Part shown: positions 57,466-64,000 of the stretch, in pieces
How the letters are laid out: each line of letters opens with the position of its first letter
Position numbering within the stretch: the stretch's first letter is position 1
Source: Garcia nutans
Taxonomy: Eukaryota; Streptophyta; Magnoliopsida; Malpighiales; Euphorbiaceae
Direction: 5' to 3'
Length of the DNA: 64,000 nucleotides
Assembly (NCBI GenBank): GCA_947685225.1
Contig: CANTUV010000039.1
Span: forward strand, 38,866,001 to 38,930,000
The notes under the pieces: generated by a model
What the model saw: the letters and a program-made list of their open reading frames with translations, nothing else
What the model was told of the DNA's origin: nothing
Database searches by the model: none
Program-made: the position numbers and the translations under genes

Positions 57466-58060
57466 TAGTTACTGGAAGCAGCAAAGGACTTCGAGCTAAT
57501 CTCCTTGAAGAATATGTCATGAATTGATCCAATCCAACTAGGGTTTCAGCCAAGATCAAGGGTACTGGTGAAAATCCTCCCTCCATCAAGTCACCATCAG
57601 AAGAAACAAGGAGGAATTGACCAAGCAAGCATAGACAAAACATGCTACCCCACTCTTTGGTGGAAGACAAATGAGAAGTATAAAAATTGATCAATAGACC
57701 AAGGAAGATCTTCTCAACTTTACTCAATTGCAAAACTTCAGGTTTTAAGAGTTGGACTAGTATTTGCATTTTTTTATGAGACTTTGAAGTCAGTATGGGT
57801 AATGCCATTGGATGATGGTTTTGATATCCAAGAATAGCTTCAAATTCTTCAATCGTAGGACATATCTCTAAATTATTTATCTTGAAAGTTCTAGTTTTCA
57901 CATCCCAAAAGGAGGCTATGGCATGTAAGAAGGAATGGTCCAACTTGACATTTTGTAAGCACTTTAAAGCAATAATTTGAGTCCAGGATATTTGTTCCCA
58001 ATATGTAGCTTGAATAGTCTTAAATAAACCTTTGATTTTCTGTAAATTAAGCTCAGTCAT

Positions 58061-58522
58061 TGATAGGGTTTAAGAAAAGTCAAAACTATTTGAGTTGATT
58101 ATGGAAATTTGACTTCTATTGATGTGTCAAAATTTGAGAGAAAGGGTGGTGTTTGGAATGGGTGATGAATTTACTTGTCTTGAGTTTGAGAGATGTAGCG
58201 AGCGGGTGGCTAGAATTGATGTGGATTGAGAACCGCGACTAATTTAAATAGATGCAATGTTGGGAACCAAAGTGTACAAGGAAAACGGTTTGTGCATGGA
58301 ATGTGTGCCGAATCCATCACGCTTTTATATATCCTAATCCTTGTCCATGATGAATTTAGAATTCTGAATTCATTACGGACATTGTGCCATACATGTTAAT
58401 TAAAAAAAAAGAGATTCAAAAAAGTCAAAATGGCATTAAAAGTAAATGTTATTATTTATTATTATTGTTATTCTTATGATGTACATACATAATACATTTA
58501 ATACAAGTTTAATTTATGTTTA
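58061..58522. other. Spacer between the two antisense genes (element D)
   Basis: AT-rich, with an A run at 58400-58410. It holds the likely promoter of the DUF7745-like gene (a TATA-like AT-rich stretch near 58325-58340); nothing certain. Confidence 0.35.
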
Positions 58523-60545
58523 TCAATGAGAAGGGGAAGGCGACCTACAGTAAAATAAAGCTTAAGAAAATTTATCGCCTGTTGGAGGTGGAGACACATC
58601 ATCCACCCAGTTTCCTCCCGAGGAGGAAGCACCCGAATCTCGGTTATCCTGCAAATTAGCCCTATCATAGTTAATGTCTGAAAAGGAAGGAGGTACATCA
58701 TGGTCATCAATCTAGGGCCTCCTCAAATAAGAAGCATTAGGATCCCTCATGCCTTGAAACCAAAAGTCCCAGAAGTCATGTTTCAACTGATGGTATAACC
58801 CTTTAAAATGTGCAGCATGTTCACATCTGGCAGTTAATTCTTCCTACAACTTTTTATTCTGTTCCTCAAGCATCTATTGAGATCTAGACAAAGAAAGGGT
58901 AAGCTCATACATTTTCATGCATACATACAACATATATCATTATGGAATAGGATGACAGACCAAGTAACTTAGATTGAAGCCCTGAGGATAAGATGGCATA
59001 TCTGGATGAGAAGAAGGAACAAACAGAGAGAATTGTCATTCTATCAGAGTAGGAAAGGGTGGGACAGCTTCATAACTAATGAAATCAAAAGCCTACAATA
59101 ATTAAAGAGAGAGTCAGAAACATTGCGAATGAACAGTTATGAAGAAATGCATGATGGCTTTTACCTGAGAAGTGTCAGCATCAGAATCACCTGAGGAGAG
59201 GCGGATGACTCCCTACCATCATTTCCTACCTCCTCTCCTTCTTCTTCCTCTTCTTCTCCATCAGGAAGTCCCCAAACTCAAATAGGAGAAACTTTAAAAT
59301 TTAAAGCTGCTCTCGGATAAATTGGGTATATGACTCAGCAGGTGAGAGATGATACCGTTCAACATCATATCCATCTCGAGCACATATCCAGAAGTTTTTT
59401 GGCATGGACATAATGTCTAATGTATATGGTGAGATATCCTTAGGAGCCCTCCATTCCTCAGGTCCAAGAAACTAATTGTGCACTCCTTCAATAGGGAACC
59501 ACCCGCTCGATATTGGACTAATAATAACTCGGTGGGAATTTTAAAGAGGCAAGGCAGCATTCATGGAAGGAGTCCAATTGGCTCACTCGCCATCCCCCAA
59601 CCAAGTGATATTTACCTAAGAACCAAGAAGAGAAGGTAAGTTAATTTCTTCACAAATTTAAATAGTTACTAATTCTTTTTTACCTGATCCCAAGTTAAGT
59701 GATTCGAGTGATTGTGACGAGAATGCACATGATGAGAACCGGATGTCATTGTGCGGCCCGTTAACCAAAGGCTCAGTCTCGGATATCTGACTCTTTATAG
59801 AGAAATGCCTAGTACTTGCACAAGATTATGCTCATATGCCCAAACCTACAGGAATAATGAAGGTAAGACTTAAGCAAATCATTTAATTGACTCAACAAAT
59901 GGGGAGAATTAATTCCTCAGCAACCACCATAAAGCTAGAAAATGATACAAACATGCCAGGCCAACCTCTCCTCAGTTGTATAATGATACAAGATCAATAT
60001 CTGCAAGATCCTATAATACTAACAAGTGGAAGACAGACTTAGTGCTACACAAAATGGTCATCCCCAGCAAATAATGCAATAATCCTCAAGCATATTGCTT
60101 AGTCATTTCTCCACGAACTGGTCGGGTATAATTCTTCTAGTATTCTTGAATAGGTTCAAACTTGATCTTGAATGGCTCTTTTAGGGAAGGTTTCATGCCT
60201 ATTAACTATCATATTTTATTGCATGTTAAGATGTTGTCAAGGGACATGAATATCATGGCATGAGATACCATTTATTGCAGTAAAATCGACCAGGCTAATC
60301 GTCATTTCTCCCACTGGCAAGTGGAAGGTATGGGTGGCATCTATCCACCTTTCTGTGAGCGCTTAGATTATGCTCCTATCTATCTGGTATCCTTTCGATG
60401 ACAACTATATGATAAAGTCCTTGAACCAGCACTGCTGGATCATCCACTTTACTCGAGACAAAGCGTGATTATACCATTGACGGGCTTTGTGGATGTTTCC
60501 ATTGCCATGAACGGCACAACCATCATACTGCCACAACACAGGTAA
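58523..60545 (-). pseudogene. Antisense plant-mobile-domain-like gene of Tat element D, multi-exon
   Basis: On the minus strand a block at 60362-60252 translates to ALTERWIDATHTFHLPVGE and continues with MTISLVDFTAINGISCHD, a good match to the plant mobile domain (PMD, aminotransferase-like family). Further exons, homologous to those in element A: AYEHNLVQVLGISL...LTGRTMTSGSHHVHSRHNH (about 59840-59690), a long one with YTLDIMSMPKNFWICARDGY and REQL (about 59615-59280), and the C-terminal GDKFS...SPSPSH to 58523. GT and AG dinucleotides flank most blocks. Several stops show decay. PMD genes are repeatedly linked to plant transposons. The N-terminus is unclear. Confidence 0.55.
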
Positions 60546-60799
60546 GTCATAAAAAGGTATGTAAACTCTAAAATTTTAAAATATTTTTCACTTTTACTCA
60601 TATATAACAAGTAAATATAAAAAAAGATATATAATAAATATAAATAATATTTTTTATATTATTCAATTAAATAACTAGATACAGATAAAATTAATAATGA
60701 TACTCATATTTTTTGTGCAATAATTAAAATAATAATGATACTCATATTTTTTGTGCAATTAAATAACTTTTACTCATATTTTTTGTGTGCAATAATAAG
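60546..60799. repeat. AT-rich end of element D with 38-bp duplication
   Basis: TAATAATGATACTCAT occurs at 60692 and 60730 (38-bp period), with a third partial copy (TACTCATATTTTTTGTG) near 60771. No gene. Confidence 0.7.
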
Positions 60800-63700
60800 T
60801 ATAACTTTAATACCCCTATACATCCTATATACATACCATACATTTACCCCATATATGTATAATACACATATAAAATATAAGGATGTTACTTTAGAGTATT
60901 GTTTAAACCCTTACTTTAGTCCACATCAATTATATTTTTAATGAAAGAACATTTCCCATTATGAAATCTCATTCTATTAAAAGTAACATTTACAAAACCA
61001 TTATACTTTTCATTAGATTACATATATATAAATTTACATTGTCTTTTCCAAAATTCACTTACGTACATATACATTTTTATCAAAATACAACATAACTAAA
61101 TGCACATGGATGCACCACCTTCTAGTTTGTCTCGAAACACTCTTACTCTTCTTGTGGCACAACCATCTAACTCATAGATCAACAATCTACTCACCTGCGT
61201 AATTTACAGAACCACGCTAAACTCAAAAGCTTAGTGGTACATATAAACAACATGTACATACATTACAGAAAATCACACTCACAACACTAACATCATTTAT
61301 CATCATATTCTTTGTATTTTCTTTATTATTATTAGCTTTATATTTATACTTAAATATATATATCATCGATAATTCATAATATCATTCTTGTCTACCATAA
61401 ACACATACATTGGGCCCAATTATCCTTATACAATAAACTAGTTCTAGAACCATTGTTTTGGTTTATCTCATCACAATGACACCAAATGTTTCTTGCTAAT
61501 GGACATAGTAATATCTGTGACATCCAGTGTCTCATCCACAGCGTATATCAATAGTAGTGACACCAATGTGTCTAACTTAGGGGCCTAGTAACATCTCTAT
61601 GGCACCCAGTGCCTCACCCCATCATGTATGGCATGCTAACTACCAAACACAATCTTCTAACAACTAGATATTGTATAAAGTACACACAATACACATTTAT
61701 TTTTCAACATATTTTCACTTTTCAATTCATTTCATGGTCTCGACCAATCATCATCATATATAATGAAAATGTAGCTCACATCCACATTTTAGTGCATAAA
61801 TTGCACTTCTCATATCTTTTTCAACTATCACATCATTTTATATCATCACACTATGTGATGTATATTCATCATTTAATATTAATTTCACAAACTCTTTCAC
61901 AATTCACATACAGTACATATATGGCTTTATACACCATATTAATGCACATTTTACATTTAACACACTTTGCACTATTATCACAATTAGCCATACTCAAATG
62001 GCTAAATCATGCCATAATTAATTCATGTCCAATTCATATTTAAATCACATAATTCATGAATATACATTTCACCATCATCATAGCATGTTTTATCAATTCA
62101 ATCAATAAAACAAAACAAATACAATATTTACATTTATGTACTTACCTCTAATAACCTAAACTCAAGCCCAACTCCTTAAATCTTCACTTCCTCTAGCTCT
62201 TCATAACTCAATCTTCTAATCAAGATATAAAGAATCAAGTCATTAATAACATCAATCTATATATCTCAATTATACAACTTAAATCCTCTATCTCCTTCTC
62301 AATCCAAAACACTTAATTCAATACTCCATACTTTGGAGTTTCTCATTAACTAAGACTATATGAAGTTTCCAAATTAATATTAATATCATATTCATCTCAT
62401 CTTTATCATATTCATTATTCATTAATAATTCACTCTTGACATCCAACCACATTTTCCATTTCATATTTTCATAATGCAAGCGTGAGCCACACTCACCATA
62501 TGACTCATCAATATACCAACATTTTGCATAATCAACATATTTTATCATAATTATTCATTTTATAATCACATATGCATTTTTAATTCAATATATATAAAGA
62601 TATATTTATGCAAGCCATTAATCACGGATGAAAGATAAAGAAAAGGGTTATTTTGGGCATAATTCTTCAACTGACAAGCCCAGTGACATGGACATATCAT
62701 TGACCATGTCAATGACCATGACATGGACATGGACCGTGTCACTGCACCTGTCATTTATTTTGAAAAAAGCATCTACGACATGCCCAGTGACATGGGTGTG
62801 TCACTGCCCCTGTCAGGCTAAATTTTTGGGTATAGAATCTAAACTGAATTACAAATTAGGCACCCAATAGCCATGTCTACAGCATCCCAAAATCACTTTT
62901 TCACACCTTTTTTATCAACAAAACACACACTTATCAACTTAGAATGATGCAAACCAAAATCAAGAGTATAATCCAAGCATATACTTACTCAAGATCATAT
63001 GTACAAATTAAGAAAATTATATGTACAAACCAAATAAATTATATGTACAAAACCTTAGTTAATCCAAGCTTACTCTTCTACTTTTGATCCCCTTTAGCCT
63101 AAACACAAAATCATAACAATAATCATTATATAATTCATTCATACAATCATCCATGTATCAATTTACTCAATTCCCAACTCATTTATATAAAACCCTTACT
63201 CTTTTCCTTATCACCCTTTTTCCTCAATTTCAACTACTTAGCATCATCCTCATAAATAATCATATTTACTTCATCTATGCATCAATTCAACATATATATA
63301 CTCCAACATATCATTCTTATCATTTTATTTAATTAATCATTACTTTCTCTTACTAATCATATCACATATACATATATACTTAAAATCCAAAAAAATCAGC
63401 TCAAGGAAAAGAGCACTTACTTGAATTCTTTGTCAAATCTTCAATATCCACCTTAATATCTCTTAAAACTCTTATGAATTTGGTGTGTATATGAACAAAA
63501 TCAAACTCTTCTCTCTCTCTCTCTCAATTCTCACGTTAAAAGAGGAAGAAGAAGAAGGAAGAAGAAATATGCCTCTTCTTTTCCCATCCTCATCTCTTAT
63601 ATATATATAATAATAATATGAAAAAATTTTCCACCATTCACTTTCTCCCTATCATGTATTTAAATATACATATAATTAATCACTTAATTAATTTAAGTAG

Positions 63701-64000
63701 CCATTTACTAAAAATATCTAGGCTTTTCCATAATCATCTCTTTTTTTTTTAACTTTTATCTTTTTACCTAATTTCATCATTTAGTGCCTTTATACTTTAT
63801 ATATATATCTTATGTATATTTTATGTATATATATATGTCCTATATACTCTATTATATTTCTCATATATTTCAAATACATAATTTATATGGATAAGATCCA
63901 TCATACACATCCATCTCTTATTATATTTTCTCTACCTATTTCACCAATATACTCTCTCATAATTATTATTCCAAAGTATATCAAAAATTGGGGTATTACA
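60800..64000 (-). mobile_element. Tekay-like LTR, large, ending at the window edge
   Basis: Starts TATAACTTTAATACCCC (TG changed to TA) and ends GGGGTATTACA at 64000. It contains the Tekay LTR landmarks in order: TATACATACC (60829), ACCTGCG...CGCTAA...GCTTAGTGG (61192-61236), TTGGGCCCAA (61409), small dyads (61519-61613) and 26-nt dyads (62670-62820). At 3.2 kb it may be a solo LTR or one end of an element; the flank beyond 64000 is needed. The short open frames inside are not credible. Confidence 0.7.
62670..62820 (-). repeat. Degenerate 26-nt dyad array in large Tekay-like LTR
   Basis: Dyads with GACATGG/CCATGTC and GACATGCCC/GGGTGTGTC arms (about 62685-62815), related to the CCC-type arrays at 14330 and 19460 but with more changes. 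Confidence 0.65.

Larger units (their letters stand above)
47536..58060 (-). pseudogene. Antisense DUF7745-like gene of Tat element D, interrupted by the Tekay insertion
   Basis: Exon 1 (58060-57473) is open for about 196 codons from MTELNLQKIKGLFKTIQ; it contains ISWTQIIALKCLQNVKLDH, FLHAIASFWDVKTRTF and EICPTIEEFEAILGYQ. The intron 57472-57264 (209 bp) has GT..AG ends and carries hairpin repeats. Exon 2 starts ECLCLLRTPSMDFKKYLP (57263), runs to the TSD at 56952, and resumes beyond the 9.3-kb Tekay element at 47610-47536, ending WPARYTYHIP before TAA. Before that insertion, apart from one stop at 56982, the gene was nearly intact at roughly 320 codons. The domain pattern resembles what I recall as DUF7745 in plant retroelement proteins; its role is unknown. 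Confidence 0.65.

Noticed and set aside
61609..62043. 144-codon plus-strand open frame
   Set aside because: His/Tyr/Ile-rich translation of AT-rich LTR DNA with no recognisable domain, homologue or context.
63510..63560. CT/GAA-rich microsatellites as regulatory GAGA sites
   Set aside because: Simple-sequence runs in an LTR (also 13785-13815, 17259-17278, 29578-29592); no evidence beyond composition.
1..64000. Host protein-coding gene, tRNA, rRNA, organelle insert
   Set aside because: I found none. Every long open frame is a retroelement domain, and PBS sequences resembling tRNA ends are only short matches next to LTRs.

Overview
The window looks like heterochromatic, repeat-filled DNA from a large-genome dicot. 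I found no host single-copy gene, tRNA or rRNA. Nearly every kilobase can be assigned to an LTR retrotransposon: Ty3/gypsy lineages Tat/Ogre, Athila and Tekay/Del, plus a decayed Ty1/copia piece. Base composition is AT-rich, LTR insertions carry 5-bp target-site duplications (TSDs), and AAACCCTAA-rich LTR leaders are common. The species cannot be determined from the sequence alone.

Layout. (1) 1-8687: a Tat/Ogre element (A): 5' LTR, integrase remnant, two antisense accessory genes, minisatellite, polypurine tract (PPT), 3' LTR. Gag, protease, RT and RNase H have been deleted. (2) 8688-19858: a minus-strand Athila element (gag, protease, RT, RNase H, integrase, all decayed). Its gag is split by a Tekay-like solo LTR (13485-17579, TSD GCCAC), which is itself split by a copia-like solo LTR (14903-16326, TSD ACGAT). 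(3) 19859-37788: Tat element B: truncated 5' LTR, PBS, gag pseudogene, 3' minisatellites, 3' LTR. It is interrupted by a fragment of a second Athila element, whose LTR holds a complete non-autonomous Athila derivative (27352-34535, TSD GTCAT) with gag and protease but no RT or integrase. (4) 37789-40025: a 57-bp piece of Tat internal DNA and a third type of Tat LTR. (5) 40026-42310: copia pol remnant and its short LTR. (6) 42311-44767: two adjacent Tekay-like LTR fragments. (7) 44998-60799: Tat element D (RNase H, second RNase H, integrase, two antisense genes), interrupted by a nearly intact, young Tekay element (47611-56946, TSD CGAGG). (8) 60800-64000: a further Tekay-like LTR ending exactly at the window edge.

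What stands out is how much short inverted-repeat structure these elements carry. A 26-nt dyad (9-bp arms, 8-nt spacer, GACACG...CGTGTC) is arrayed in LTRs of both Athila and Tekay elements, and where a TATA box is clear it lies just upstream of it. Three consecutive stem-loops with partly compensatory changes recur in all five Tat LTRs. Other hairpin arrays sit after integrase, inside an antisense intron, before the PPT, and in one LTR as five back-to-back hairpins. The Tat elements also carry an antisense, multi-intron gene with a plant-mobile-domain-like motif and a second antisense gene resembling the domain I recall as DUF7745.

All boundaries, repeats and divergences were read by eye. 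Family names rest on protein motifs and PBS types recalled from general knowledge, with no database search.
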